Source: Blastocatellia bacterium
Lineage (GTDB): Bacteria > Acidobacteriota > Blastocatellia > HR10
Assembly: GCA_035573895.1 (NCBI GenBank)
Contig: DATLZR010000035.1
Location: forward strand, 1 to 57,393
Length of the DNA: 57,393 nucleotides
Direction: 5' to 3'
Shown piece by piece: positions 27,301 through 36,874 of this stretch (its first letter is position 1; every line of letters begins with the position of its first letter). The notes below the pieces were generated by a model. It saw nothing but the letters and a program-made list of their open reading frames with translations. It ran no database searches and was not told the DNA's origin. The position numbers and the translations under genes were made by a program.

Positions 27301-27425
27301 TGTCCCACCTGCAGTCCTCCGACGATGTCGCGCAACCTTTCGCGCCGGCGCGGGTGGAGATCGAAATATCTCCGCTCTTTTTGTCGCACGGTGAACATCT
27401 GTCCGATCCCCTATGGGGAAACGGG

Positions 27426-28280
27426 TCACCGACTCTCCCCGGCAACCGTTGAGATATCTGTTAGCTCGGCGCGAACGTCTCCGTATTCGAGGCGACCGCT
27501 GATGCGGACGGGCAGCCTCCGGTCATCACGCGACAGCCACATTCGGAGGCGATAGGCATCGCTCACCTGACCCGGTGTGTCTTCAATCATGAGGATCACC
27601 TCGGTCGCCTCAAAACGTCCCGCCGGGACCGTCACCTCCGTCGTTTGCGCCGCACGGACGTGGACGAAAAAGCGATCCTTCCCGTGAAGAACCGGCAGGC
27701 GATAGCTCTTGCCCTCGGTCAGATCGAGCGTGCGCAGGTAGTAAAGGAGAGCCACGAGATCGCGCGTCTCCGGATGGATCGGCACGGTTCGACCGGGACT
27801 CAACCGGGCCAGCCGTCTTTTTCCATCCAGAAAGGTGACGCGCTCGGTTTTTCGTTTCCCCTCGCGGATGAACAGTTCCGTGCGATAAGGAAGAAGGGTC
27901 GCCGGATCCACATAGGAAGCGAACCGATCTTCGACCAGGAAGAAGACCTTGACCAGGCCGACGGATTCGGCAGTCAACGTCAGGTGCAGTCCCTCGCGAT
28001 TAAAAAACCGTCCGCGTTGTTTGATTTCGGTCGTGAGCTGACCGGCTGTCAGGAAGTTCGCCCAGGAGACCGAGTAACTCAGCTTCTCACCGATCGGCAG
28101 AATGATGCGTGAGTCTCCTGTCACCTCCGGCGGAAAATGGCTCACCCTCCCGGAAGTGCGACAGAGACTCCCGACTCCAAGCCCGGGGCCGAGCAGGAAC
28201 AGGCTCACAATCGCAGTGCCGATGGACCTGATCACCGGTGCCGCCCGCACACTAGCGCCGAGATCGTCGCGCCCGATCAT
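27426..28280 (-). CDS. exported DUF3108 family protein
   Basis: About 284 residues, with an N-terminal signal peptide or anchor (IRSIGTAIVSLFLLGPG) and then the DUF3108 pattern (GEKLSYSVSWANFLTAGQL, ASYVDPATLLPYRTEL, YRLRMWLSRDDRRLPVRI). Function unknown; members are predicted periplasmic or outer-membrane-associated. The start is uncertain. The ATG at 28280 lies inside the 3' end of pnp (29-base overlap), and a GTG at 28250 lies just after the pnp stop. The close spacing suggests read-through from pnp. Confidence 0.8.
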   Translation of the reverse strand: MIGRDDLGASVRAAPVIRSIGTAIVSLFLLGPGLGVGSLCRTSGRVSHFPPEVTGDSRIILPIGEKLSYSVSWANFLTAGQLTTEIKQRGRFFNREGLHLTLTAESVGLVKVFFLVEDRFASYVDPATLLPYRTELFIREGKRKTERVTFLDGKRRLARLSPGRTVPIHPETRDLVALLYYLRTLDLTEGKSYRLPVLHGKDRFFVHVRAAQTTEVTVPAGRFEATEVILMIEDTPGQVSDAYRLRMWLSRDDRRLPVRISGRLEYGDVRAELTDISTVAGESR

Positions 28281-30405
28281 CCACCCGACGCCGGGGAGCT
28301 TGCTCGTGACGCTCGCGCTCGTCCTTGAGCAGCGCCTTGCGGCTGAGGCGAATCTTCCCCTGACCATCGTTGGCGATGCATTTCACCTTGATGATCTGAC
28401 CTTCTTTGAGGACATCCCGAATATCTTTCACCCGATAGTCAGCGACCTCCGAGATATGGAGCAGGGCTTCCGTTCCCGGAGTGATCTCCACGAAGGCGCC
28501 GAATTCGGTGAGGCGGGAGACCTTCCCCATGTAGACCTTCCCCACCTCGATCTCCATGGTGAGGTCCTTGATCATCTGAATGGCCTGATCGGCGGCCTCC
28601 TTATTAGTAGAGGCAATATGGACCTGGCCGTCCTCCAGAATATCAATCTTGCAGCCGGTCTTATCAACGATGCCGCGAATGACCTTCCCGCTCGGCCCGA
28701 TAACGTCCCGAATCTTCTCCGGCGGAATCTGAATGGTGAAGATGCGAGGCGCGTAGGGGCTGATGTCGGGACGCGGCTGAGCGATGGTTTGCTCGAGTTT
28801 GTCGAGGATGATCATGCGGGCCTCTTTGGCCTGCTCCAGCGCCTGGTACATGATCTCGGCATCCACGCCGCTGATCTTAATATCCATCTGCAAAGCGGTG
28901 ATGCCCTGGCGCGTTCCCGCGACTTTGAAATCCATATCGCCGAAGTGGTCTTCTGCTCCAGCGATGTCGGTGAGAATGGCATAGCTGTCATTCTCCATGA
29001 CCAGGCCCATGGCAATGCCGCCCACATGCGCCTTAATGGGGACGCCTGCATCCATGAGCGCGAGACTCCCTCCGCAAACCGTCGCCATCGAGGAGGATCC
29101 ATTGGATTCTGTGATCTCGGAGACGACGCGAATGATGTACGGCCAGACGTCCTCGGAGGGAAGGACGGGATCAAGGGCGCGATGCGCCAGGGCCCCGTGT
29201 CCGATCTCCCGTCGGCCCGGTGCCCCCAAACGAGCGACCTCGCCCACGGAGAAGGGGGGGAAATTGTAATTGAGCATGAACCGGCGCTGGACCTCGCCCT
29301 GTTCGAGATCATCCAGGTATTGAATATCTTCACGCGTCCCCAGGGTCGTCGTGACGAGCGCCTGGGTCTCGCCCCGCGTGAACAGGGCACTGCCGTGAGT
29401 TCGGGGCAGGACCCCGACTTCGCATTCAATCGGACGAATCTCGGTGAAACGCCGACCATCAGGCCGACGCCGGAGGTTCAAGATGCTGTCGCGGAAGATT
29501 CGCTCCTGAAGATACTCCAGCGCCCGCACCGCCATCTGCCGTTTCTCCGGCTGATCTTCCGGGAAGCTCTCGATGACGCGCTTCGTCAAGTCCTCGACGG
29601 CCCGCTGGCTTTCCCGTTTGGTCTTGGTGCTGACATCGAGCGCCTGTCGCAGTTCCGCCGACCAGCGGTCTTCGACTATTTGCAGAACCTCCTGGTCCAG
29701 CGGCGTGACCGTCACTTCCCGTTTCGTGATGCCGAGCTTTTCGCCAAGCTCCCGTTGCCAGGCGCACACTTTCCGAATCTCGTTATGGGCGAAGACCAGA
29801 GCCTCGACAATGACCTCTTCCGACACCTCTTTGGCTCCGGCCTCGACCATCACGATTGCGTCTTCGGTTCCGGCGACGACCAGATTGAGCAACGATTGAC
29901 GCATCTGTTCGTACGTCGGATTGAGCACGTAGCGATTGTCAACCAATCCGACGCGCACGCCGGCCACCGGTCGGTCAAACGGGATGTCGGAGAAATAGAG
30001 GGCCGCCGACGCTCCGGTAATGCCCAGAATGTCGGGCTCATTCTCCATATCCGCCGAGACAACCATGGCGATGATCTGCGTCTCGCAGGTAAACCCCTTG
30101 GGGAAGAGTGGCCGCAAGGGCCGATCAATCAACCGGCTGGTGAGGATCTCTTTTTCAGTGGGTTTGCCCTCCCGCCGGAAGTAATTGCCGGGGATGCGCC
30201 CGGCGGCATAATTATTCTCCCGGTAATCCACCGTGAGCGGGAGAAAATCAACTCCCGCGCGGGGCTCCCGCTGAGCCACAGCCGTGACCAGAACCATCGA
30301 ATCGCCATAGCTGATGAGAACCGCTCCATCGGCCTGCTTGGCGATGCGTCCGGTTTCAATCTTGAGCTGTCGGCCTCCTAATTCTAATGCCTCTCGTAAT
30401 ACCAT
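28252..30405 (-). CDS. pnp: polyribonucleotide nucleotidyltransferase
   Basis: Phosphorolytic 3'-5' exoribonuclease, a trimeric ring, central to mRNA decay. 717 residues. Two RNase PH-like halves (LPLTVDYRENNYAAGRIPG and RREIGHGALAHRAL among the signatures), a KH domain (IRDVIGPSGKVIRGIVDKTG, about residues 560-620) and an S1 domain (YMGKVSRLTEFGAFVEI, about 625-690) with a basic tail. It lies downstream of rpsO with a hairpin between, the classic rpsO-pnp order. A DUF3108 gene overlaps its 3' end. Confidence 0.98.
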   Translation of the reverse strand: MVLREALELGGRQLKIETGRIAKQADGAVLISYGDSMVLVTAVAQREPRAGVDFLPLTVDYRENNYAAGRIPGNYFRREGKPTEKEILTSRLIDRPLRPLFPKGFTCETQIIAMVVSADMENEPDILGITGASAALYFSDIPFDRPVAGVRVGLVDNRYVLNPTYEQMRQSLLNLVVAGTEDAIVMVEAGAKEVSEEVIVEALVFAHNEIRKVCAWQRELGEKLGITKREVTVTPLDQEVLQIVEDRWSAELRQALDVSTKTKRESQRAVEDLTKRVIESFPEDQPEKRQMAVRALEYLQERIFRDSILNLRRRPDGRRFTEIRPIECEVGVLPRTHGSALFTRGETQALVTTTLGTREDIQYLDDLEQGEVQRRFMLNYNFPPFSVGEVARLGAPGRREIGHGALAHRALDPVLPSEDVWPYIIRVVSEITESNGSSSMATVCGGSLALMDAGVPIKAHVGGIAMGLVMENDSYAILTDIAGAEDHFGDMDFKVAGTRQGITALQMDIKISGVDAEIMYQALEQAKEARMIILDKLEQTIAQPRPDISPYAPRIFTIQIPPEKIRDVIGPSGKVIRGIVDKTGCKIDILEDGQVHIASTNKEAADQAIQMIKDLTMEIEVGKVYMGKVSRLTEFGAFVEITPGTEALLHISEVADYRVKDIRDVLKEGQIIKVKCIANDGQGKIRLSRKALLKDERERHEQAPRRRVDDRARRSRR

Positions 30406-30447
30406 ACTTTGTGTGTCCTTCTCTCAATGTGGAATAAATGTGACAAA

Positions 30448-30478
30448 GCCACGACCTACTGTGCGGAGCGGTCGTGGC
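30448..30478 (-). terminator. hairpin in the rpsO-pnp intergenic region
   Basis: Perfect 9-bp stem gccacgacc / ggtcgtggc with a 13-base loop, followed on the minus strand by TTTGT. It lies between rpsO and pnp. It could be a partial terminator or, as in E. coli, a processing/autoregulation site for PNPase; the sequence alone does not decide. Confidence 0.6.
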
Positions 30479-30608
30479 CTCATCCTAACGTCCTGAGCCG
30501 AATGACGAAAAGTTGAGTCTGACGCAACCCTTGCTTGCCCGTGACCGTTGTCACCAGGCTGAGAACATCCGTGCGTTCCTTTCCGCGTCGTTACGGTCGT
30601 AATCAACC

Positions 30609-30878
30609 CTACCTTCGTAAGCCCAAACGGTCAATCAATTGGAAGTACCGCTGGCTATCAACGCGCTTTAAGTAATTGAGAAGTCGCCGTCGCTTGCTCA
30701 CCAGCTTCAATAGTCCCCGCCGCGAGTGATGATCCTTCTTATGCGTCTTAAAGTGCTCGGTCAATTGAGCAATCCGCTCGGTCAAAAGAGCCACCTGTAC
30801 TTCCGGCGAACCGGTATCGGTCTCATGGACCTTGTATTTATCAATCAATTCACGCTTGAGTTGGCTGGTCAATGCCAC
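30609..30878 (-). CDS. rpsO: 30S ribosomal protein S15
   Basis: 89 residues from a GTG at 30878 (GGAGG 10 bases upstream), which gives the expected N-terminus [12 protein letters not shown]. The family core is visible: [39 protein letters not shown] and the C-terminal LIDRLGLRR. It binds 16S rRNA in the platform. Frames starting further upstream would add non-S15 residues and run into the promoter. Confidence 0.97.
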   Translation of the reverse strand: MALTSQLKRELIDKYKVHETDTGSPEVQVALLTERIAQLTEHFKTHKKDHHSRRGLLKLVSKRRRLLNYLKRVDSQRYFQLIDRLGLRR

Positions 30879-30931
30879 TGTTGGTGCTGCCTCCCACGGA
30901 CTCAAATTTTTCATCCTGCTCAGGTTAGGAA

Positions 30932-30960
30932 ACATTAGCACAGACCGGAGCAGATGTAAA
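30932..30960 (-). promoter_or_regulatory. promoter of rpsO-pnp
   Basis: Minus-strand TTTACA (30960-30955), 17-base spacer, TAATGT (30937-30932). Predicted start near 30925, about 47 bases before the rpsO GTG. Confidence 0.65.
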
Positions 30961-31146
30961 GCTCCCACCCGTCAGCCCGCGCCGACCCCCACCCCCTTGA
31001 AGATCCGAACAAAGAGGGCAAAATTCCCCACACGCTTTTGGTCGGAAGGCAGACTACGATGCATCGGGGAGCCAGCGAAAGAACGCCGGTTTTGGAGCCT
31101 GTGTTTTTTCGCCGACGAGAAAAAGGCGGCGCGCCCCCTCCCGAAC

Positions 31147-32028
31147 TCACTGCTTCGCCGGAGCGGGACGAATCACCGTCAGGACGGGGACGGGAGAATG
31201 CCGGGTCACGCGCACCGTCGTCGTTCCAATGACGGTGGCATCGAAGAATCGTCGGTGCTGAGCACCGAGCACGATGAGATCGCAGCCGAGCGACTCGGCC
31301 GTGGTGATGATCTGCTGAGCGGCATCGCCCTGGCGCACCATCTCCTGAAGCTGGCAGCGAGCGCGCACATCCGGGGGGACCCAGCCACAGAGCCTCTCGC
31401 GCGCGGTCTCTTCGGCCCCTACGGAGTCCGCCGATTCGAGAACGTGGAGAACGAACAGCTCGGCTCCAAAACACTGAGCGACGGCAGCCGCGTGACGGAG
31501 CGCGACCTCCGCCACGTCGGTAAAATTCACCGGACAGAGCACGCGCCGCACCGGAAGCGGTGCCCCGATCGTCGCTCCCGGTCGCGGACGGACGGTCAGC
31601 ACAGGGCGACTTGTCTCTCGCAACACGCGTTCGGTGACCGATCCCAGCATGAGTCGCCCGACGCCACTCCGCCCATGCGTCCCCATGACGATGAGATCCA
31701 CCGGCTCCCGCTCGGCCGTGGTAACAATAGCCGAAACCGGATGATCCTCGACGACCCGCGTCTCCACCTCCACCGTTTCGCCCACCTGCTCGCGCACATA
31801 CCGCTGCAGATGCTCCCGCGCCGCCTGACGGGATCGGTCCATCGCCCGGGTGACATCAGCTAACTGTTCCATCGTGAAGTAGGGCGGAGGCAGAAACGGA
31901 TCGGCGTAAATCACCAACAGTCGTGCGCCAAAGCAAGCGGCGACATCCCGTCCGTAGCGGAGCGCCGCCGTCGCTAGCTCGCTGAAGTCGGTGGGACAAA
32001 GAATCAGGCGCGGCTGAAATGTCTCCAT
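31147..32028 (-). CDS. tandem-domain universal stress protein
   Basis: About 293 residues with two UspA domains. The first (residues about 1-145) ends with the ATP-binding motif GTHGRSGVGRLMLGSVTERV; the second (about 155-290) has a degenerate motif (GAQHRRFFDATVIGTTTVRV), so only the first half keeps the canonical G-2X-G-9X-G(S/T) pattern. Its role in stress survival is inferred from the family. I start at METFQPRL (32028), because AGGAGG is 7 bases upstream; the ATG at 32034 is too close to that ribosome site. Monocistronic between rpsO and the efflux operon. Confidence 0.92.
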   Translation of the reverse strand: METFQPRLILCPTDFSELATAALRYGRDVAACFGARLLVIYADPFLPPPYFTMEQLADVTRAMDRSRQAAREHLQRYVREQVGETVEVETRVVEDHPVSAIVTTAEREPVDLIVMGTHGRSGVGRLMLGSVTERVLRETSRPVLTVRPRPGATIGAPLPVRRVLCPVNFTDVAEVALRHAAAVAQCFGAELFVLHVLESADSVGAEETARERLCGWVPPDVRARCQLQEMVRQGDAAQQIITTAESLGCDLIVLGAQHRRFFDATVIGTTTVRVTRHSPVPVLTVIRPAPAKQ

Positions 32029-32121
32029 GAGCATTCCTCCTGTATCGAGCGGATTATACCGAATTTCGTCCTCGCGGGGCCCCTCGCGGTAGGGGAGAAT
32101 GCGAGCGGACCCCTCTCACGT

Positions 32122-35100
32122 TCAGGCCGGTCGTCGCTCATCTCTCATCTCCGCGTCAGGGGAAGTGGCTGCGCGAAGAAGCTGATGGTCCTTGGAGAGG
32201 TTTCGGCTCAGGTAATAGAGGATCGGCACCGCCAGGCGCGACAGCAACAGCGATGCCACCTCTCCGGCCATGAGCGAAATGGCCAATCCCTGAAAGATCG
32301 GATCGAACAAGATCACGCCGGCACCAACAATCACCGCCGCTGCCGTCAGCATCATCGGACGGAACCGCACGGCGCCGGCGTCAATGACGGCCTCGGCCAG
32401 CGGCATCCCCTGCCGGAGTCGCAACTCGATGAAATCCACCAGAATGATCGAGTTGCGCACGACAATACCCGCCCCGGCGATGAACCCGATCATCGAGGTG
32501 GCGGTGAAGAATGCCCCCATCAACCCGTGCGCCGGCAGGATGCCCACCAGCGAAAACGGAATCGCGGCCATGATGACCAGCGGCGTTTTGAACGATTGAA
32601 ACCAACCGACGACCAGGATGTAAATCAGCACGAGAACGGCGGCAAAGGCGATGCCGAGATCGCGGAACACCTCGTAGGTGATGTGCCATTCACCGTCCCA
32701 TTTCATGGCGAAGCGATCGGCGAGGAACGGTTGACGGGCGACGTATCGCTGGAGCTGATACCCTTCGGGCAGTCGCAGACGATCAATCGCTTCGTTGAGT
32801 TTCAGAATGGCATAGACCGGACTTTCTTCTTCACCGGCCACGTCGCCGGTCACATAGACGACCGGCATGAGGTTCTTGTGATAAATGCTTTTGTCGGCCA
32901 CCTGCTCCTCGATGCGCACCAGCTCGCCGAGCGATACGAGATTCCCCCGCTCGCCCATGACTTTGATCCGTCTCAAGTCCTCGACGCTCGATCGCTCGGC
33001 ACGTGGCACCTCAAGCACAATGGGCACGTCTTCTTTCTCCTGCGGTTGGTGCAGCAATCCGACCGTCATCCCTTCGACGGCGATGCGCAGTGTGGCTGCC
33101 ACCTGCTCCGCCGAGACTCCGTTCAGCGCGGCTTTCTCCTTGTCTACCACGAAGCGATATTTGGGTTGATCGTCCTCGACGTACCAATCCACGTCCACGA
33201 CGCCGTCGGTTTGGTCGAAGATCTCCCGGATCTGGCGGGCGATCTCGATCTGGCGGTTGTAATCGGGACCGTAGACCTCGGCCACAAGCGTTTGCAGAAC
33301 GGGCGGGCCGGGGGGGACCTCGGCCACCTTCACGCGGGCGTTGTAGCGGCGAGCAATTTCCTGAATCCGAGGGCGCACGCGGCGGGCGATGTCGTGACTC
33401 TGCGCGTCGCGTTCACCCTTGGGCACGAGGTTGACCTGAATGTCGGCGACGTTCGGACCCCGTCGCAAAAAGTAATGACGCACGAGACCGTTGAAGTTGT
33501 AAGGAGACGCCGTGCCCACGTACATCTGAAGATCGGTGACCTCCGGCACCGTGCGCAGATAATCGGCGATCTCGCGCGTCACGGCGGCCGTGTGCTCCAA
33601 CGTCGTCCCCTCGGGCATATCAATCACCACCTGAAACTCGCTCTTGTTGTCAAACGGCAGCATCTTGACGCGCACGGCTTTGACGGCAAAAAGTGAAAGC
33701 GACAGAAGCAGAAGCACCACCACCGCGGCGAGGAATCCGTAGCGCCATCGAGGATGATGAATGAGCGGTGTCATCGCCCGACGATAGAGCCGCGTCGTCC
33801 AGCCTTCTTCGATATGTGCCGTTCCGGCTTCCCGCCGGAGCAGCCGCACGCTCGCCCAGGGCGTCACGATGAACGCCACCAGGAGCGAGAACAACATCGC
33901 CGCCGACGCTCCCACCGGAATCGGGCGCATGTACGGTCCCATCAATCCGCTCACGAAGGCCATCGGGATAATGGCCGCAATGACGGTGAACGTCGCCAGA
34001 ATAGTCGGATTGCCCACTTCGTCTACGGCCTCGACGGCGATCTCCATAATCGGGCGACCCCGGTTCTCCGGCAGCCGATAGTGACGGACAATGTTCTCCA
34101 CCACGACGATGGCATCATCCACCAGAATACCGATGGAGAAAATCAGCGCAAACAACGTGACGCGATTGAGCGTGTAGCCATAGAGGTAGAAAACAGCCAG
34201 CGTGAGCGCCAGCGTCACAGGAATAGCGATGGCGACAATGCCCGATTCTCGAAAGCCGAGCGTCAGCCAGATCAACGCCGACACCGAGACGATGGCAATC
34301 ATCATGTGAAAGAGCAGTTCGTTCGATTTCTCGGTGGCCGTCTCGCCGTAGTTGCGCGTGATGGTGACATGCACATCGCCGGGGATGAGCGTCCCCTGTA
34401 ACTGGCTGACCTTTGCGATGACCCGGTCGGCGATCTCAATGGCATTCGTGCCCTTCCGTTTGGCGACCGAAATGGTGACGGCGGGGAGAGGACCTCTCGA
34501 TAGGTCACTGCCGTCCGAAGTTTGTGGGGCGCGGGAGAGCGAGTGGCTATAGTGGGCTGCCGGTCCGTGAGCAAAGAGCACGTAATCGGCAGGCTCTTCC
34601 GGACCATCCTCGATGACGGCCACATCACGAAGGTAGACGGGCCGGTTGTTGTACACGCCGACGACCACGCGGCCGACCTCCTCCGCCGTGTGCAGGAAGC
34701 CTCCGGTTTCGACCAGAAATTCTCGATTGCCCGATGCGAAACTTCCCGCCTGCACCTGACGATTGGCCTGCTCCAGCATTCGGGCGAGTGTGGCCGGAGC
34801 CACGTTGTAGGCTGCCATCCGGGCCGGATCGAGCAGCACACGAACCTGCCGCCGTTGCCCGCCGATGATTTTGACTTCGGAGACGTCGGCGATCTCCTTG
34901 ATCTGATCGTGAACCTGAGCGGCAATGCGCCGCAGCGTGAAGTGATCGTAACGATCGCTCCAGAAGGTAAGCGCCAGAATCGGCACATCATCAATCGAAC
35001 GCGGCTTGATGAGCGGCGGACTGGCCCCGGGCGGGATGAGATCAAAATTGGCGAACATCTTTTGATTCAGCCGCACGATGCTCTTCTCCTCATCCTCGCC

Positions 35101-35412
35101 GACGTAAAACCGAACGATGGCCATCGCGTAGCCCGGCGCTGATGTCGAATAGATGTACTCGACACCGGGAATCTCCCAGAGCAGTTTCTCCATGGGCTTG
35201 GTGACGCGCTCTTCGACTTCGCGGGCCGACGCGCCGGGCATCTGAACGAAGATGTCAATCATCGGCACGACGATCTGCGGCTCCTCCTCGCGCGGCAAAA
35301 GCAGCACCGCTCCCACACCCAGCAGAATCGAAGCCGTGATGATCAGTGGCGTCAGCTTGGAATCAATAAAGGTGTGCGCGAGTTTCCCAGCCAGGCCCCG
35401 TTTCTCTCTCAT
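32122..35412 (-). CDS. RND-family efflux permease
   Basis: 1096-residue inner-membrane pump of the AcrB/CusA superfamily; exports drugs, metals or other small molecules with proton influx. The N-terminal helix comes first, then the porter domain ([19 protein letters not shown]), a TM4 relay pair in [15 protein letters not shown] (Asp-Asp), the second periplasmic domain ([19 protein letters not shown]) and the last helices ([20 protein letters not shown]). The intact TM4 aspartates suggest an active pump; the substrate cannot be assigned. It is third in a TolC-MFP-RND operon but separated from the MFP gene by a 218-base structured spacer. Confidence 0.95.
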   Translation of the reverse strand: MREKRGLAGKLAHTFIDSKLTPLIITASILLGVGAVLLLPREEEPQIVVPMIDIFVQMPGASAREVEERVTKPMEKLLWEIPGVEYIYSTSAPGYAMAIVRFYVGEDEEKSIVRLNQKMFANFDLIPPGASPPLIKPRSIDDVPILALTFWSDRYDHFTLRRIAAQVHDQIKEIADVSEVKIIGGQRRQVRVLLDPARMAAYNVAPATLARMLEQANRQVQAGSFASGNREFLVETGGFLHTAEEVGRVVVGVYNNRPVYLRDVAVIEDGPEEPADYVLFAHGPAAHYSHSLSRAPQTSDGSDLSRGPLPAVTISVAKRKGTNAIEIADRVIAKVSQLQGTLIPGDVHVTITRNYGETATEKSNELLFHMMIAIVSVSALIWLTLGFRESGIVAIAIPVTLALTLAVFYLYGYTLNRVTLFALIFSIGILVDDAIVVVENIVRHYRLPENRGRPIMEIAVEAVDEVGNPTILATFTVIAAIIPMAFVSGLMGPYMRPIPVGASAAMLFSLLVAFIVTPWASVRLLRREAGTAHIEEGWTTRLYRRAMTPLIHHPRWRYGFLAAVVVLLLLSLSLFAVKAVRVKMLPFDNKSEFQVVIDMPEGTTLEHTAAVTREIADYLRTVPEVTDLQMYVGTASPYNFNGLVRHYFLRRGPNVADIQVNLVPKGERDAQSHDIARRVRPRIQEIARRYNARVKVAEVPPGPPVLQTLVAEVYGPDYNRQIEIARQIREIFDQTDGVVDVDWYVEDDQPKYRFVVDKEKAALNGVSAEQVAATLRIAVEGMTVGLLHQPQEKEDVPIVLEVPRAERSSVEDLRRIKVMGERGNLVSLGELVRIEEQVADKSIYHKNLMPVVYVTGDVAGEEESPVYAILKLNEAIDRLRLPEGYQLQRYVARQPFLADRFAMKWDGEWHITYEVFRDLGIAFAAVLVLIYILVVGWFQSFKTPLVIMAAIPFSLVGILPAHGLMGAFFTATSMIGFIAGAGIVVRNSIILVDFIELRLRQGMPLAEAVIDAGAVRFRPMMLTAAAVIVGAGVILFDPIFQGLAISLMAGEVASLLLSRLAVPILYYLSRNLSKDHQLLRAATSPDAEMRDERRPA

Positions 35413-35511
35413 ACTCGATGCCCCCTCAAACCTCTCATTCCCGCAGATGAAAAGTTTCCACGCCTGCCGTTAGTGTCAGGAAAGGAGAATGATCTTGCCC
35501 GAGAGCGTGCG

Positions 35512-35624
35512 CATTCCCGGCCTGTCGGGTAGGGCGAGCAACAGCCCCCGGCGGGCGCTCCCGGGAATGCCGAACACGCACGTTCCCACGGATAAACCAT
35601 CGGCCGGCATTTTTCATCCGTGGG
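35512..35624. repeat. two inverted repeats between the MFP and RND genes
   Basis: First pair: cattcccgg (35512-35520) / ccgggaatg (35561-35569). Second pair: cccacggat (35585-35593) / atccgtggg (35616-35624), both perfect 9-bp arms. They fill the only sizeable gap of the efflux operon. Possible roles: mRNA segment stabilisation, partial termination, or a dispersed palindromic repeat. Confidence 0.6.
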
Positions 35625-35630
35625 CGCAGG

Positions 35631-36836
35631 TCATTGACCGATCCTCGTCCCATCGCTGATCGCGCCGACGTTTTCAATGACGATGCGCTCTCCGTCGCTC
35701 AATCCGGCGATCACTTCGATGCGATCACCATAGGGCTTGCCCGTTTGAATCAACCGCAGCCGGGCGATGGCGGACTCATCAACGACATAGACGCCGATCA
35801 ACTGTCCACGTTCAACAATCGCCCGCCGGGGAATGAGAAGCGCCTGCTTCTGACCGATCGTGAAGCGAGCCTTGCCGTAAAGTCCTGAGCGAAGGAGAGA
35901 CCCATCCTTTTCCCCTTCTTTCGGGAGATCAATCTTCACCGTGTAGCTCCGGCTGGCCGGATCGGCGGCGGGCACAATCTCGGCCACGCGGCCGGTGAGT
36001 TCCCTCCCTCCGAGAGCGTCAATCACCACCCGTGCGGGATCACCCGGATGGATTTTTCCGATGTACGACTCTTCCACCGTGACCTCCAGCCGGTAGTGCG
36101 CATCGTCTTCGACGGTGACAAGCGGCACGCCGGGCGCCGCGAGCATTCCCACCTCCGCCTGCTTGGCCGTCACAATGCCGTTGAGGGGTGAAACCACGCG
36201 AGCATAGCCGACCATGACCTGTGCGGCAGCGATGTCGGCACGGGCTTGATCAATTCGGGCGAGCACCTGATTCTTCTTCGCCTGCAATGAAGCGAGCATC
36301 TGACCGGCTCGTTCGGCCTCGGCGGTGGCCGCCTTGTACCGGGCCTGCACCTCGTCGAATTCCTGCTGGCTGACCGACCGGCGTTCGCGCAGGGCGCGGT
36401 AGCGAGTGAAGGTAGAATGTGCCAGGGCCTGATTCGCTTCGGCGGCCGCTTTGGCCGATTCGGCGGCGGCGATGGCTCTCTCGACTTCGTCCAGCGCATT
36501 CTCCGCCTCGCGCAATCCGGCCTGCGCCTTCCGCAACTGGGCGGCAATGTCACGATCATCAATCTCGACGAGCACCTGACCGGCGCGCACACGGTCGCCC
36601 TCACGAACATGGACGGCTCGCACCGTTCCCATGACCCTGGATGAGAGCACACTTGTTGTCCGCGACCGCACGGTGCCCGCCGCTTCGTAAAAATCCTCAA
36701 CCGGCGCCGTCTTCACGGTCAGAAGTTTCACGCCGGTGACGGTGGGAAACTTCTCGGCCGCCGCCTCGTCTTTGCCTCCGCACGAAGCGGCGACCATGGC
36801 GATCACGCTGATGGTGATGATGGCCCATTTCCTTCT
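35631..36836 (-). CDS. RND efflux periplasmic adaptor (membrane fusion protein)
   Basis: About 401 residues linking the pump to the outer-membrane channel. The N-terminus MRRKWAIITISVIAMVAASC looks like a lipoprotein signal with Cys at about residue 20. Then come a barrel-sandwich half-motif (GTVRAVHVREGDRVRAGQVL), a long alpha-helical hairpin (about residues 95-185, Ala/Glu/Arg-rich), and the closing half-motif (SPLNGIVTAKQAEVGML). The start at 36836 has GAGG 5 bases upstream. It follows the TolC-like gene by 38 bases. Confidence 0.94.
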   Translation of the reverse strand, partial: RRKWAIITISVIAMVAASCGGKDEAAAEKFPTVTGVKLLTVKTAPVEDFYEAAGTVRSRTTSVLSSRVMGTVRAVHVREGDRVRAGQVLVEIDDRDIAAQLRKAQAGLREAENALDEVERAIAAAESAKAAAEANQALAHSTFTRYRALRERRSVSQQEFDEVQARYKAATAEAERAGQMLASLQAKKNQVLARIDQARADIAAAQVMVGYARVVSPLNGIVTAKQAEVGMLAAPGVPLVTVEDDAHYRLEVTVEESYIGKIHPGDPARVVIDALGGRELTGRVAEIVPAADPASRSYTVKIDLPKEGEKDGSLLRSGLYGKARFTIGQKQALLIPRRAIVERGQLIGVYVVDESAIARLRLIQTGKPYGDRIEVIAGLSDGERIVIENVGAISDGTRIGQ

Positions 36837-36874
36837 CATATCCGCCTCACAGTGGCACAAGGTGACCTCATGCG

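Noticed and set aside
28102-30381. 759-codon open frame on the plus strand, opposite pnp
   Set aside because: It mirrors the whole pnp gene; GC-rich codon bias commonly opens long antisense frames. No motif, no ribosome site, and pnp is unmistakable.
32185-33696. 503-codon His/Asp-rich open frame on the plus strand inside the RND pump gene
   Set aside because: Antisense shadow; the His/Asp/Arg-rich composition is a by-product of the complementary strand.
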